Positions 1-9,115 of a DNA stretch of 64,000 bases are shown here, piece by piece. The translations under genes and the position numbers were made by a program. This DNA is from Mycobacterium sp. JS623 (GTDB taxonomy: Bacteria; Actinomycetota; Actinomycetes; Mycobacteriales; Mycobacteriaceae). The notes beneath the pieces were generated by a model. It had not been told where the DNA came from. It did not search any database and was given only the letters and a program-made list of their open reading frames with translations. Position 1 is the first letter of the stretch, and each line of letters opens with the position of its first letter. Location of the stretch: the NCBI RefSeq assembly GCF_000328565.1, contig NC_019966.1, forward strand, positions 496,001 through 560,000, in the 5' to 3' direction.

Positions 1-826
1 TCGACTCGTAAAGCCGTGAGGCAGCGGTGTTGTCCGCGAGCACCTGCACGTAGGCGCGCGTTGCGCCCTGCTCCCCGCCCCAGGCCAACAGCGCCGCGCA
101 CACATCGCGCGCCAGACCTCGCCGCCGCGCCTCCTCGACGACGTGCACCGCCGACAACCCCACCCATCGCGTGCCGTCGGGCGCCTCAGTGACAGCCGCC
201 CTGCCCACTGCCGCGCCGGCAGCTGACGCGAACGCCACCACGCCCCCGATCACCGCCGTCAACACGTCGACCGGCACCTCACGCCGGTACAGCCGCAACC
301 AGTCGTCGTCTGGCGCGCCCGCGATGTCGACGGCACGGGACGCGAAATCCAATTCGCCTGACATGATGACCGTTTCGGCATCCGTCGGGACGCCCGGCGG
401 GAGGCGCAACAGTCGGTCCGGCGCCGCCACCAGCGGCGCCACCCCTCTGGCTGCATACCAGTCGATGACCGCTCCAACAACGCCGGCACCAGAAACATCA
501 AGCGGGACAGCGGAATTCGCCCGCCGAGTGATGCCGTGGCCGAAGCGCAACAGCCAGCCTCCGACCCAAGAATGGTCCACGCCCGGCCACGCCAACGCCG
601 CCGCATGCTCGAGGTTGCGGATGTCGCCGGTGCGCACCGGCGCCGCGGCGAGCGCCTTGATTGTCACCACGTCGTCAGCGGAAATATCAACAGCCTCACC
701 GCGTTTGGTGCGCACCGTCAGCGTCGGCCCGATAGCCTCCAAGTGTCCGATGACGTCCGTCAGCGGCGGCACCGACCCGGCAGGCAACCGGTACCGCACC
801 ACCACACGGGCGCCGACATCAACCAC
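1..826 (-). CDS. GNAT-family N-acetyltransferase (3' end cut by window edge)
   Basis: The reading frame opens at GTG 826, 3 nt after the def stop, and stays open to base 1, so about 275 residues are visible and the C-terminus lies outside the window. The N-terminal part (VVDVGARVVVRYRLPAGSVP) is a small non-catalytic domain; the C-terminal third is a GNAT fold with an acetyl-CoA loop RRRGLARD and the terminal motif NTAASRLYES. The length and the position next to def match M. tuberculosis Rv0428c (about 302 aa). The acceptor substrate is unknown. It is probably co-transcribed with def, which lies immediately upstream on the same strand. Confidence 0.85.
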   Translation of the reverse strand, partial: MVDVGARVVVRYRLPAGSVPPLTDVIGHLEAIGPTLTVRTKRGEAVDISADDVVTIKALAAAPVRTGDIRNLEHAAALAWPGVDHSWVGGWLLRFGHGITRRANSAVPLDVSGAGVVGAVIDWYAARGVAPLVAAPDRLLRLPPGVPTDAETVIMSGELDFASRAVDIAGAPDDDWLRLYRREVPVDVLTAVIGGVVAFASAAGAAVGRAAVTEAPDGTRWVGLSAVHVVEEARRRGLARDVCAALLAWGGEQGATRAYVQVLADNTAASRLYES

Positions 827-829
827 GGG

Positions 830-1423
830 CTAGTGACCGAACGGGTCCGGGTCCTCGCCCGGCATCCAGCTCAGCCCCGGCACCCCCCAGCCGTGCGACT
901 TCACCGACCGCTTCGCGCTGCGCGCATGCCTGCCGACCAGCCGATCCAGATAGAGGAAGCCATCCAGATGACCGGTCTCGTGCTGCAGCATCCGCGCGAA
1001 CAGGTCAGTGCCCTCGATCGTGATCGGGTTGCCGTCAGCGTCCAGGCCGGTGACCCGCGCCCAGTCGGCCCGGCCCGTCGGGAACGATTCGCCAGGCACC
1101 GAAAGGCAGCCCTCGTCGTCGTTGTCGGGGTCCGGCATGGTCTCGGGCACCTCGGACGTCTCGAGCACCGGATTGACAACGACTCCGCGACGGCGTGCCG
1201 TCCGCCCGCGCTCGTCGGCGCAGTCGTAGACGAATACCCGCTTGGCAACGCCGATCTGGTTGGCGGCCAGTCCAACCCCGTTCGCGGCGTCCATCGTCTC
1301 GTACAAATCGTTGATCAACGCCACGACATCGTCGGGTAGCGAACCGTCGCCGTTAACGGTCACCGGTTCGGTCGCAGTGTGTAAGACGGGATCTCCCACG
1401 ATTCGGATGGGTACGACAGCCAC
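830..1423 (-). CDS. def: Peptide deformylase
   Basis: Removes the N-formyl group from nascent proteins in the cytoplasm. The protein is 197 aa, the usual mycobacterial length. All three metal-site motifs are visible: [10 protein letters not shown] at residues 49-58, EGCLSVP at 104-110 (Cys metal ligand) and HETGH at 148-152 (two His ligands and the catalytic Glu). The ATG at 1423 gives the expected [14 protein letters not shown] start. The GNAT gene follows after 3 nt, so the two are likely one transcript. The gene is divergent from the DUF3263 gene across a 137-bp spacer. Confidence 0.97.
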   Translation of the reverse strand: MAVVPIRIVGDPVLHTATEPVTVNGDGSLPDDVVALINDLYETMDAANGVGLAANQIGVAKRVFVYDCADERGRTARRRGVVVNPVLETSEVPETMPDPDNDDEGCLSVPGESFPTGRADWARVTGLDADGNPITIEGTDLFARMLQHETGHLDGFLYLDRLVGRHARSAKRSVKSHGWGVPGLSWMPGEDPDPFGH

Positions 1424-1560
1424 GGGGGAAGCTTAAGTCGGCAATCCTTCTCACCCGACTCGCGGGGTTGGGTAACGCTTCGGCTTCCAAACCCGTGGTT
1501 GAATGATCGCCGAAACAGCAACGTTGTTATTTCGAGTGTGGGGAAGGGTCCAGGGGCAAT

Positions 1561-1869
1561 ATGGACGGCGCGATCGCGCGGACTGAGCAATCCGGGGACG
1601 ACTCTGATCTCACCGATGGGCTGACTCGGCGCGAGCATGACATCTTGGCCTTCGAGCGCCAGTGGTGGAAATACGCCGGGTCAAAGGAAGACGCCATCAA
1701 GGAGCTCTTCTCGATGTCGGCCACCCGCTACTACCAGGTGCTCAACGCCCTTGTCGACCGCCCCGAGGCGCTGGCAGCCGACCCGATGCTGGTCAAGCGG
1801 CTGCGGCGACTGCGGGCCAGCCGGCAGAAGGCCCGCGCGGCTCGTCGGCTGGGCTTCGACGTCACCTGA
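1561..1869 (+). CDS. DUF3263 small conserved protein (Rv0430-like)
   Basis: A 102-aa actinobacterial protein of unknown function with an acidic N-terminus, a central segment (LTRREHDILAFERQWW) and a basic C-terminal region rich in Arg/Lys. The sequence around residues 40-75 (AIKELFSMSATRYYQVLNAL) resembles a helix-turn-helix, so DNA binding is possible but inferred. The ATG is preceded by a purine-rich stretch (CCAGGGGCAAT). It is the first gene of a co-directional run (DUF3263, VirR-like, sodC, GCS2, Lon), as in M. tuberculosis Rv0430-Rv0434. Confidence 0.85.
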   Translation: MDGAIARTEQSGDDSDLTDGLTRREHDILAFERQWWKYAGSKEDAIKELFSMSATRYYQVLNALVDRPEALAADPMLVKRLRRLRASRQKARAARRLGFDVT

Positions 1870-1911
1870 GCTTTCGGGTCTGGGTTCCCTCTCTCGATAG
1901 AGTGGGCGGTA

Positions 1912-2376
1912 ATGAATCAGCGAAATTCCTCCGGGCTGCCTTTGCGCGCCATGGTCATGGTGCTGCTGTTCCTGGGTGTGGTGTTCCTGCTGGTTGGATT
2001 CCAGGCGATGGGCTCAGGCGACTCTGAGGGCGACCAGTCGTCGATCGCCACCAGCACTGTCAGCACCCCGCCCTCGGCAACGTCATCTGCGACACCCGCT
2101 CCTGCGAAGGCCGACGTGCGCGTTTACAACATCTCGTCGACCGAGGGCGCAGCCGAAAGCACCGCCAACAGGTTGAGGGAAGCCGGCTGGAACGTCACCG
2201 AAACCGGCAACCTGACACTGCCGGAGGTGTCGGCAACCACGGTGTTCTTCAGCGACGCGCCAGGGGAGCACGAAGCCGCCGACGAAGTGGGCAAGCTGCT
2301 GCAGGCACCGGTGCAGGCGCGACTGCCCGAACTGACAGAGCAACCGCCGGGCGTGGTCGTGGCGGTCACCGGCTAG
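1912..2376 (+). CDS. VirR-like LytR_C-domain membrane protein (Rv0431-like)
   Basis: 154 aa: a short cytoplasmic N-terminus, one transmembrane helix at about residues 11-32 ([20 protein letters not shown]), a Ser/Thr/Pro-rich linker, and a LytR C-terminal domain from about residue 68 ([17 protein letters not shown]). M. tuberculosis Rv0431 (VirR) has the same layout and genomic position and is reported to control membrane vesicle release and envelope architecture; assigning that role here rests on synteny. The gene lies 42 nt after the DUF3263 gene and 10 nt before sodC. Confidence 0.85.
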   Translation: MNQRNSSGLPLRAMVMVLLFLGVVFLLVGFQAMGSGDSEGDQSSIATSTVSTPPSATSSATPAPAKADVRVYNISSTEGAAESTANRLREAGWNVTETGNLTLPEVSATTVFFSDAPGEHEAADEVGKLLQAPVQARLPELTEQPPGVVVAVTG

Positions 2377-2386
2377 GCTCTTGCGC

Positions 2387-3097
2387 ATGCTGAAGACCGT
2401 CGCTGTTGCTGCCTTCTTCGCCGTTCCGGCCGTCGCCTTGAGCGCGTGCAGCCCGAACGAACCGACTGCCACCTCACCCGGCACTACGCCGTCGGTCTGG
2501 ACCGGCTCGCCCGCACCGTCCGCGTCACCCAGCGAGGCGCAGGGCGGCGGACACGGCGAGACGCCGGCCCCCGCGGCGGGCGAGAAACTCACGACGCAGC
2601 TGAAGCTGGCCGACGGCACCACGGTTGCCACCGCGGACATCGAGTTCGCGGGCGGCTTCGCCACCGTCACGGTCGAGACCACGACGCCAGGCAAGCTGAC
2701 GCCGGGTTTCCACGGTATGCACATCCACGCCGTCGGTAAGTGCGAGGCCAACTCCGTTGCACCGACAGGCGGCGCGCCCGGCGACTTCAATTCCGCGGGT
2801 GCGCATTTCCAGAAGGCGGGCCACACCGGCCATCCCGCAAGCGGCGACCTGGCGTCACTTCAAGTTCGACAGGACGGCACCGCGAAGCTGGTGACGACGA
2901 CGGATGCGTTCACGGCCGAGGATCTGCTCGGCGGCGCCAAGACTGCGATCATCATTCACGAGAAGGCGGACAACTTCGCCAACATCCCGCCGGAGCGCTA
3001 CCAGCAGGTGAATGGTGCGCCGCCGCCGGACGAGACCACCCTGGCCACCGGCGACGCCGGAAAGCGCGTGGCGTGCGGTGTCATCGGCACCGGCTAG
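2387..3097 (+). CDS. sodC: Cu(,Zn) superoxide dismutase lipoprotein
   Basis: Extracytoplasmic superoxide dismutase, 236 aa from ATG 2387. An in-frame TTG at 2381 exists but the ATG gives a clean signal sequence. It has a lipoprotein signal with lipobox LSAC (Cys21), then a Pro/Ser linker, then the SOD domain. Probable metal ligands are His112 and His114 (HGMHIHAVG), His140, His149 and Asp154 (GHPASGDL) and His191. Arg227 in GKRVACGVI is the probable guiding Arg, and Cys119 and Cys230 probably form the structural disulfide. The position matches Rv0432. The M. tuberculosis enzyme is reported to lack zinc; I cannot tell that here. Confidence 0.95.
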   Translation: MLKTVAVAAFFAVPAVALSACSPNEPTATSPGTTPSVWTGSPAPSASPSEAQGGGHGETPAPAAGEKLTTQLKLADGTTVATADIEFAGGFATVTVETTTPGKLTPGFHGMHIHAVGKCEANSVAPTGGAPGDFNSAGAHFQKAGHTGHPASGDLASLQVRQDGTAKLVTTTDAFTAEDLLGGAKTAIIIHEKADNFANIPPERYQQVNGAPPPDETTLATGDAGKRVACGVIGTG

Positions 3098-4217
3098 CCA
3101 CCCCGGCCATATAGACTTCGTCGGCTCGCCCCGGCCGACCCTTGGCGTCGAGTGGGAGTTCGCTCTCGTCGACTCCGAGACCCGCGACGTCAGCAACGAG
3201 GCCGCGGAAGTGATAGTCGAACTCGGCGAAAACAATCCGCACGTTCACAAGGAACTGCTGCGTAACACCGTTGAGATCGTCACCGGCATTTGTGATTCCG
3301 TGCCGGAGGCGATGGATGATCTGCGGTCGACGCTGAGGGCCGCACGCAAGATCGTCCGAGAGCGCGGCATGGAACTGTTCTGCGCAGGGACGCATCCGTT
3401 CGCGAAGTGGTCGCCCGGCAGCCTGACCGATGCACCGCGCTACGCCGAGCTGATCAAGCGCACCCAATGGTGGGGACGGCAGATGCTGATCTGGGGCGTG
3501 CATGTGCACGTGGGCATCTCGTCGGCGCACAAGGTGATGGCCATCAACACGTCGTTGCTCAACCACTATCCGCATCTGTTGGCGCTTTCGGCGTCCTCCC
3601 CGTACTGGGATGGCGAGGACACCGGCTACGCCTCGAACCGGGCGATGATGTTCCAGCAGCTGCCGACGGCCGGTTTGCCGTTCCACTTCCAGACCTGGGC
3701 GGAGTGGGAAGGCTTTGTGCACGACCAGAAGAAGACCGGGATCATCGACCACATGAACGAAATCCGGTGGGACATCCGGCCTTCGCCCCACAAGGGGACG
3801 GTCGAGGTGCGGATCTTCGACGGGGTTTCCAACATTCGCGAGCTCTCAGCGTTGGTTGCGCTGACTCATTGCCTCATCGTCGACCTCGACCATCGCCTCG
3901 ACGCCGGTGAGCGGCTGCCGACCATGCCGCCCTGGCATGTGCAGGAAAACAAGTGGCGCGCGGCACGCTATGGCCTCGATGCCGTCATCATCCAGGACGC
4001 CGACAGCAATGAACGGCTGGTGACCGAGGACCTCGACGAGTTGCTGAACAAGCTTGAGCCGGTTGCCAAATCGCTGAACTGTGCCGACGAGCTCGCCGCG
4101 GTGTCCGACATCTACTCCTCGGGTGGTTCCTACCAGCGTCAGCGCAGGGTCGCCGAGGAGCACGACGGCGATCTGCGTGCCGTGGTCGACTCGCTGGTTG
4201 CGGAGCTGGACATCTAG
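3078..4217 (+). CDS. Glutamate-cysteine ligase family 2 (YbdK-type) carboxylate-amine ligase
   Basis: ATP-dependent carboxylate-amine ligase of the GCS2 family (Rv0433-like). It carries the family motifs [13 protein letters not shown] near the N-terminus, [32 protein letters not shown] and [17 protein letters not shown]. An upstream in-frame start at 3012 would overlap sodC by 86 nt and add an Arg/Pro-rich extension, so I prefer GTG 3078, which gives 379 aa (Rv0433 is about 376) and a 20-nt overlap with sodC. The true substrate is not established, and the name glutamate-cysteine ligase is by homology only. The Lon-domain gene follows after 2 nt. Confidence 0.85.
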   Translation: MSSAPASHPGHIDFVGSPRPTLGVEWEFALVDSETRDVSNEAAEVIVELGENNPHVHKELLRNTVEIVTGICDSVPEAMDDLRSTLRAARKIVRERGMELFCAGTHPFAKWSPGSLTDAPRYAELIKRTQWWGRQMLIWGVHVHVGISSAHKVMAINTSLLNHYPHLLALSASSPYWDGEDTGYASNRAMMFQQLPTAGLPFHFQTWAEWEGFVHDQKKTGIIDHMNEIRWDIRPSPHKGTVEVRIFDGVSNIRELSALVALTHCLIVDLDHRLDAGERLPTMPPWHVQENKWRAARYGLDAVIIQDADSNERLVTEDLDELLNKLEPVAKSLNCADELAAVSDIYSSGGSYQRQRRVAEEHDGDLRAVVDSLVAELDI

Positions 4218-4219
4218 TA

Positions 4220-4852
4220 GTGCTCATCACGCCGATGTTCCCGCTCGAGGTGGCGATGCTGCCCGGCGAGGAGCTGCCGCTGCGAATCTTCGAACCGCGT
4301 TACACCGCAATGGTTTCCGACTGCCTGGCCACCGAGGATCCGGCGTTCGGCGTGGTGCTGATCTCGGCAGGCCGCGAGGTCGGCGGCGGCGACACCCGCA
4401 GCGATGTCGGTGCGATGGCCCACATCACCGAGTGCGCTGATTTCGGCGACGGCCGCTACCGGCTGCGCTGTGTGATGGCCGAGCGTATCCGGGTGCTCGA
4501 ATGGCATCCCGACGATCCCTATCCACGGGCTGCCGTCGAGGTGTGGCCCGACCAGCCCGGCGCGGCGGTCGACGCCGACGCGATCCGCGACATCGAGGAC
4601 CGGATGATCGCATTGTTCGAGCGGATCGCAAGGGCCCGCGGGGCCGAGGTCGATCCCAGGGATATCGTTGTCGGCGCCGACGACTCCGGTGATGCGGCAA
4701 TGTGGCTGTACGCGTTGGCTTCCCGCGTTCCGATGGGGCAGGCCGACCGGTATGCGGTGCTGTCGGCGCCCACGGTCGCAGACCGGGTCACGGCGCTGCG
4801 CGACGCGGTGGAGACCGTCACCGCCATGGTGGAGTTCCAGCTGTCGGAATGA
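4220..4852 (+). CDS. Lon N-terminal (substrate-binding) domain protein
   Basis: 210 aa from GTG 4220, directly after the GCS2-like stop. It consists only of the Lon LAN domain: MFPLEVAMLPGEELPLRIFE and PRYTAMVSDCL near the N-terminus, FGVVLI, then a helical C-terminal part. No AAA or protease domain is present. It corresponds to Rv0434 (about 217 aa). Stand-alone LAN proteins may bind unfolded substrates, but no function is established. It is the last gene of the forward run; the next genes run the other way. Confidence 0.88.
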   Translation: MLITPMFPLEVAMLPGEELPLRIFEPRYTAMVSDCLATEDPAFGVVLISAGREVGGGDTRSDVGAMAHITECADFGDGRYRLRCVMAERIRVLEWHPDDPYPRAAVEVWPDQPGAAVDADAIRDIEDRMIALFERIARARGAEVDPRDIVVGADDSGDAAMWLYALASRVPMGQADRYAVLSAPTVADRVTALRDAVETVTAMVEFQLSE

Positions 4853-4913
4853 AACCCGTCGAAGGCAGCTTGCGCGGCGGTGAGCCGAGGGCTTGCCGAC
4901 GTCGTCGCCTTCC

Positions 4914-5822
4914 TCAACAGATCCGATGGCCCTCGATGAACACCGACCGGGGAATCGTGGCCTCATCCTGGTCTGGGGTGCAGCGGCCGTACCGGGTCAT
5001 CAAGTCGCGGGCCTCGATCTCGGACACCTGCCAGCCGTGGCCGGTCAGCCAGTCGGCCACGTCCGTGCGATCCTCGAGATACCACAGGTCCTGGGTATCA
5101 GGGGCGTCCGCGTCGGGGTCCTCGCCCGCCTGTTCACGCAGACGGCGCATTTGTTCGCGACGGCTTGCCAGGTAATCCCGGTCGAAGAAACCGCGGCCGA
5201 ACGACTCGACCGCGACGCGACTGCCAGATGCGCTGAGTTCGTCGATCCGCTCGAAGAGCAGATCCTGCCCGGCCGCGGGCAGATACGGCAGCAATCCTTC
5301 TGCCGCCCACGCCGTGGCTTTGGTCGCGTCGAATCCCGCGTCGCGCAATGCTTTTGGCCAGTCCTGCCTCAGGTCGACCGGGACCGCGACGTAACGGAAA
5401 ACGTTGGGCTTGGCGTCATGCTGGGCCAGCGTCTGTGCCTTGAACTCGAGCACCTTGGGTTGATCGATCTCGTAGAGCTCGGTGCCGTCCACCCACGGCA
5501 GCCGCCAGCCGCGGGCGTCGAGGCCCGCGGCCAGGATCACCGCCTGGTCGATGCCGTTGGCGCCTGCGGCGATGAAGAACTCGTCGAACCATTTGGTGCG
5601 CGACGCCGCGTAGCTGCTGATGGAGCGAATCCGCTCGACCATGTACGGCGGAGGTCGTTGCCATCCGCGTTCGGTGGCGGCGTCGAGAAACAGTTGCGCG
5701 AACGGGTCGCTGAACAATGGGCAGCCGGTCGCCGTCTCATCGGCGCGCGCCATCGCCACACCGAGTGCGGTCTGTCCGACGCCCTCGGTGATGTCCCAGC
5801 TGTCATTGTCAGTTCTGGCCAT
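4914..5822 (-). CDS. SAM-dependent methyltransferase, LCMT/TIGR00027 family
   Basis: 302 aa from ATG 5822, starting MARTDNDSWDITEGVGQTAL, the usual N-terminus of the mycobacterial leucine-carboxymethyltransferase-like family. An in-frame ATG at 5855 adds 11 residues and increases overlap with mrpG. The SAM-binding region is AVILAAGLDARGWRL, followed by the acidic strand end YEIDQPKVLEFK and the family motif EGLLPYLP. Mycobacteria carry many paralogues and their substrates are unknown. It lies at the 3' end of the Mrp operon and overlaps mrpG by 14 nt, so it may be transcribed with it. Confidence 0.85.
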   Translation of the reverse strand: MARTDNDSWDITEGVGQTALGVAMARADETATGCPLFSDPFAQLFLDAATERGWQRPPPYMVERIRSISSYAASRTKWFDEFFIAAGANGIDQAVILAAGLDARGWRLPWVDGTELYEIDQPKVLEFKAQTLAQHDAKPNVFRYVAVPVDLRQDWPKALRDAGFDATKATAWAAEGLLPYLPAAGQDLLFERIDELSASGSRVAVESFGRGFFDRDYLASRREQMRRLREQAGEDPDADAPDTQDLWYLEDRTDVADWLTGHGWQVSEIEARDLMTRYGRCTPDQDEATIPRSVFIEGHRIC

Positions 5823-6171
5823 TGGCACCGGATTCCCTGTTTTCGGCGAACTCATGCATTTCGTCTTTCGTCAGCAGGTCATCACGAATGTTCTGTTCGC
5901 GGTACGCGAGTTGACCGACGCGGTTGGCGACGACGGGCGCGGTGATCAATGTGAACAATCCGGTGAGGATGACCATGCCGACATCGGCGTTGCCGCGCAG
6001 CCGGATCGCCGCGCCGGCCAAGACCAGCAAGAGGCCCAGCACCTGCGGCTTGGTGGCTGCGTGCATTCTGGTCAGGGTGTCGGGGAAGCGCACCACGCCG
6101 ATCGCCGCGGTCAGTGCCAGCGTCGAGCCGCCGAGCACCAGCACGGCCGCGGCGATGTCCAGCATCCTCAT
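5809..6171 (-). CDS. mrpG: Mrp-type Na+/H+ antiporter subunit G
   Basis: 120 aa small membrane subunit of the hetero-oligomeric Mrp cation/proton antiporter. Start ATG 6171 overlaps the mrpF stop as ATGA. The protein has about three transmembrane helices and the family signature GVVRFPDTLTRMHAATKPQ, followed by LGLLLVLAGAA and a charged C-terminal tail. A longer reading frame reaches 6318, but its N-terminal Arg-rich extension is a shadow of mrpF. Confidence 0.93.
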   Translation of the reverse strand: MRMLDIAAAVLVLGGSTLALTAAIGVVRFPDTLTRMHAATKPQVLGLLLVLAGAAIRLRGNADVGMVILTGLFTLITAPVVANRVGQLAYREQNIRDDLLTKDEMHEFAENRESGANGQN

Positions 6172-6449
6172 TGCGGTCTCCGTGCTGAGCGCAGCTTGTC
6201 GGGCACCCGGAATCGGGCGACGCTGACTGAGCCGACGAAGCTGATCAACGCGAGCGCGGTAAGGCCGTAGGTCACGGTGGTGTCGAGGCTGAACGCCGCC
6301 CACGTGCCGATCGCGCACATCGTCACCGCGACAAGAGCGTCAAGCGCGACCAGCCGGTCCAACGTGCTCGGACCGGCCAGCAGCCGGAACATAGTGAGGA
6401 CGGCGGCGGTGGTGAGCATGACTGCGGCGATGATCCAGACGGTTGTCAT
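6168..6449 (-). CDS. mrpF: Mrp-type Na+/H+ antiporter subunit F
   Basis: 93 aa with three predicted transmembrane helices and the MrpF signature RLLAGPSTLDRLVALDAL after the first helix. It belongs to the Mrp membrane complex and is translationally coupled to mrpG (ATGA). A 76-nt gap separates it from mrpE upstream, the only sizeable gap in the operon; that gap is GC-rich and I see no terminator in it. Confidence 0.93.
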   Translation of the reverse strand: MTTVWIIAAVMLTTAAVLTMFRLLAGPSTLDRLVALDALVAVTMCAIGTWAAFSLDTTVTYGLTALALISFVGSVSVARFRVPDKLRSARRPQ

Positions 6450-6525
6450 GCCTCGACTCCCGGTCGCTCCGGTCCTCGCTCGTTCCTCGCTGCGGTCCTC
6501 ACTCGCGGTCGTCTTCGGGAAGTCA

Positions 6526-7059
6526 TCATGCGCGCTCCCTTTCCGCCGCCGGCCGCCAATGCTCTTCGCGCTCGAACGACGCGATCAGCAGCCGCTCCAC
6601 CTGTGCGATCTGCCGGTAGAACCTCTGGACCGCGCGGTCGGATCCGACGTCGATCACATGGACGTAGATCATCCGGCGCACCTGGTCGATCTCGAGCACG
6701 ATGGTGCCCGGCGTGAGGTTGATGATGTTGACCGCGAGCGCCAACACCAGATCCGACTTGATCGCCATGTGTGCCCGCAGCACCGCGGACAGCGGCGGCG
6801 GGCCCGGCCGGACTGCGAGCATCGCCAATTGCAGCGACGACAGCAGCAGATACCACCCCACCAGGCCGACCAGCCCAAGCAGCGAGAGCGGGTGCACCCG
6901 CCCCTCGACCGGGACCGGCGGCAGCGGCAACAGCAAGGTGACGATCAGCGCGACAGCCAAGCCGGACAGGATATTGGCAGCAGAAACCGTGCCCCACAAC
7001 AGGATCCACACCAGCATCAGCCAGACCAGTACCCACACGCGCAGCGCTATCCGTCTCAT
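6526..7059 (-). CDS. mrpE: Mrp-type Na+/H+ antiporter subunit E
   Basis: 177 aa. Two to three N-terminal transmembrane helices (VWVLVWLMLVWILLWG; a second in LSLLGLVGLVGWYLLLS) are followed by a cytoplasmic domain with the MrpE motifs NIINLTPGTIVLEID and MIYVHVIDV. Its start overlaps the mrpD stop by 4 nt. It is a structural subunit of the antiporter complex. Confidence 0.93.
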   Translation of the reverse strand: MRRIALRVWVLVWLMLVWILLWGTVSAANILSGLAVALIVTLLLPLPPVPVEGRVHPLSLLGLVGLVGWYLLLSSLQLAMLAVRPGPPPLSAVLRAHMAIKSDLVLALAVNIINLTPGTIVLEIDQVRRMIYVHVIDVGSDRAVQRFYRQIAQVERLLIASFEREEHWRPAAERERA

Positions 7060-8648
7060 CTGCCCAACACCGCCGAGATGTATTGGTTGCGGTCGAGCAC
7101 CTCGTCTGCGGCCCGACCGCTGTAGGAGAAGATCGGCCCTGCGAGCACCGTCAACGTCAGGCCAACCGCGATCAGAGCGCCCGTTGGCAACAGCATCCCC
7201 ACCGGCATCCGGCCGACGTGATCGCGGTCGACGAACTGAATATCCTCGGGTTCGTCGAGCAGCACCGAAGGCGCGGCGCGGGATAGATGGCCCTCGGGGG
7301 CGTCTTCACGAGACCGCCAGAACGCCTTGGTCCACACCCGCGTCACCACATACAAGGTCAGCAGGCTGGTGAGCACGCCGCCGCCGACCAGCAGCCACGC
7401 CAGCAACGAGCCGCTTTGGGCGCCCGCCTCGAGTAGCGCCACCTTGCCGATGAACCCGGAAAACGGGGGAATGCCACCGAGATTGAGCGCAGGCACGACG
7501 AACAGGAAGGCGAGCAGCGGGCTGACGGCGGCAAGCCCACCGAGCCGCTGCAGCGTCGACGCACCCGCCTGCCGCTCGATCAATCCGACCACCAGGAACA
7601 GGGTGGTCTGCACCACGATGTGGTGGGCGACGTAGTAGATCGCACCCGACATGCCGAGCTGACTCGACAACGCGATGCCGAACACCATGTACCCGATGTG
7701 GCTGACGAGTGTAAAGGACAGCAGACGCTTGATGTCGCTCTGCGCAATCGCGCCGAGGATGCCGATCAGCATTGTCAGCAGCGCCGCCACCAACAACAGC
7801 GGATCGAGTCCGCCGGTGGGAAACAACAGCGAGTGTGCCCGGATGATCGCGTACACACCGACTTTCGTCAGCAGGCCGGCGAACACAGCGGTGACCGGCG
7901 CAGGCGCGGTGGGGTAGGAGTCCGGCAACCATGTAGACAGCGGGAACACCGCCGCCTTGATGCCGAACGCGACCAGCAGCACCGCGAACAGCGCGGTGCG
8001 GGTGCCTGCCGTCACACTGTCGAGCCGTACGGCCAACTCGGCCAGGTTCAGTGTGCCGGTGGCGGCGTAGACCAACGCGATGCCGAACAGGAACACCAGA
8101 GACGAAACCATTGAGACCATCACGTAGGCGATGCCCGCGCGGACGCGGTCCTTGCTGGCGCCGATTGTCAGCAGCACGAAACTCGCCGACAGCAACACCT
8201 CGAACCCGACGAACAGGTTGAACAGGTCACCTGCCAAGAAAGCCGTGCACACGCCCGCCGACAGCACCAGATAGGTGGGCAGGAAGATCGAAACCGGTTG
8301 CCGTTCATCGCCGTCGCGGATGCCCTGCCCGATCGCGTAGAACACCACGCACAGCAACACAATTGACGACACGACGAGCATCAGGGCCGACAGCCGGTCG
8401 ACGACCAGCGTGATGCCCAGCGGGCCGATGCCTGCCGTCGTCGGTCCCCATCCGCCCACCTGCAGCACCAGCGTGCCGTTGCGGTCGGTGAGGTAGAGCA
8501 GCCCGGCGCACACCGCGACCACTACACACAGCGCGGCAAGGGTGATGGCTCGCTGAAGCCGGGGTCTGCGGCCTGCGAACAGGGTCAGCGCGGCGCCGAT
8601 CAACGGGATCAGCACGGGCAGTGGCGTCAACACTCCAGAGGCTGTCAT
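7056..8648 (-). CDS. mrpD: Mrp-type Na+/H+ antiporter subunit D
   Basis: 530 aa polytopic protein of the NuoM/N-like proton-translocating family, with about 14 transmembrane helices. Visible family features include FNLFVGFEVLLSASFVLL, the segment AAVFPLSTWLPDSYPTAPAP, SHIGYMVFGIAL and the PPFSGFIGK motif. MrpD and MrpA carry the ion pathways of the complex. It overlaps both mrpC upstream and mrpE downstream by 4 nt. Confidence 0.95.
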   Translation of the reverse strand: MTASGVLTPLPVLIPLIGAALTLFAGRRPRLQRAITLAALCVVVAVCAGLLYLTDRNGTLVLQVGGWGPTTAGIGPLGITLVVDRLSALMLVVSSIVLLCVVFYAIGQGIRDGDERQPVSIFLPTYLVLSAGVCTAFLAGDLFNLFVGFEVLLSASFVLLTIGASKDRVRAGIAYVMVSMVSSLVFLFGIALVYAATGTLNLAELAVRLDSVTAGTRTALFAVLLVAFGIKAAVFPLSTWLPDSYPTAPAPVTAVFAGLLTKVGVYAIIRAHSLLFPTGGLDPLLLVAALLTMLIGILGAIAQSDIKRLLSFTLVSHIGYMVFGIALSSQLGMSGAIYYVAHHIVVQTTLFLVVGLIERQAGASTLQRLGGLAAVSPLLAFLFVVPALNLGGIPPFSGFIGKVALLEAGAQSGSLLAWLLVGGGVLTSLLTLYVVTRVWTKAFWRSREDAPEGHLSRAAPSVLLDEPEDIQFVDRDHVGRMPVGMLLPTGALIAVGLTLTVLAGPIFSYSGRAADEVLDRNQYISAVLGR

Positions 8649-9115
8649 CGCGACCCCTCCAGCCCTGGCAGGGCGTCGAGCTCGTCCGGTGCGTCGGTGT
8701 CCTTCGCGATGTCGGGTTGGGGGCGGTCGTCTTCCAGTACGGCGCCGTCCTTTCCGGCGAGCTGTGAGACCCTGGTGTCCTCGGGATCGTCGCTGACTTC
8801 TTCGACCGTGTTCAACCGATACGACCGATACGTCAGCGCCAGCACGAACGCCGCGATCCCCATGGTGATGACGATGGCGGTCAGGATCATGCCCTGTGCC
8901 AACGGGTCAGCCGTGGTGGTGTCGCCGTCGCTGGTGCGACCGCGGATCGGCGGATTTCCCGACGCGCTCCCGACGGTCAGGATCAGAAGGTTGATCGCAT
9001 TGCCGATCAGCAACAGCCCCAACAACATTCGGGTCAGATTGCGCTCCAGCAGCAGGTACACCCCAACGGAAGTGAGCCCACCGATGAGTGCCAGGGGAAC
9101 CAGGAAGGTGGTCAT
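8645..9115 (-). CDS. mrpC: Mrp-type Na+/H+ antiporter subunit C
   Basis: 156 aa, NuoK-like, with three transmembrane helices. The MrpC signature is LLERNLTRMLLGLLLIGNAI, followed by DPLAQGMILTAIVITMGI. An acidic C-terminal tail of about 45 residues extends past the usual end (EVSDDPEDTRVSQLAGKDG). It overlaps mrpA and mrpD by 4 nt each. Confidence 0.94.
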   Translation of the reverse strand: MTTFLVPLALIGGLTSVGVYLLLERNLTRMLLGLLLIGNAINLLILTVGSASGNPPIRGRTSDGDTTTADPLAQGMILTAIVITMGIAAFVLALTYRSYRLNTVEEVSDDPEDTRVSQLAGKDGAVLEDDRPQPDIAKDTDAPDELDALPGLEGSR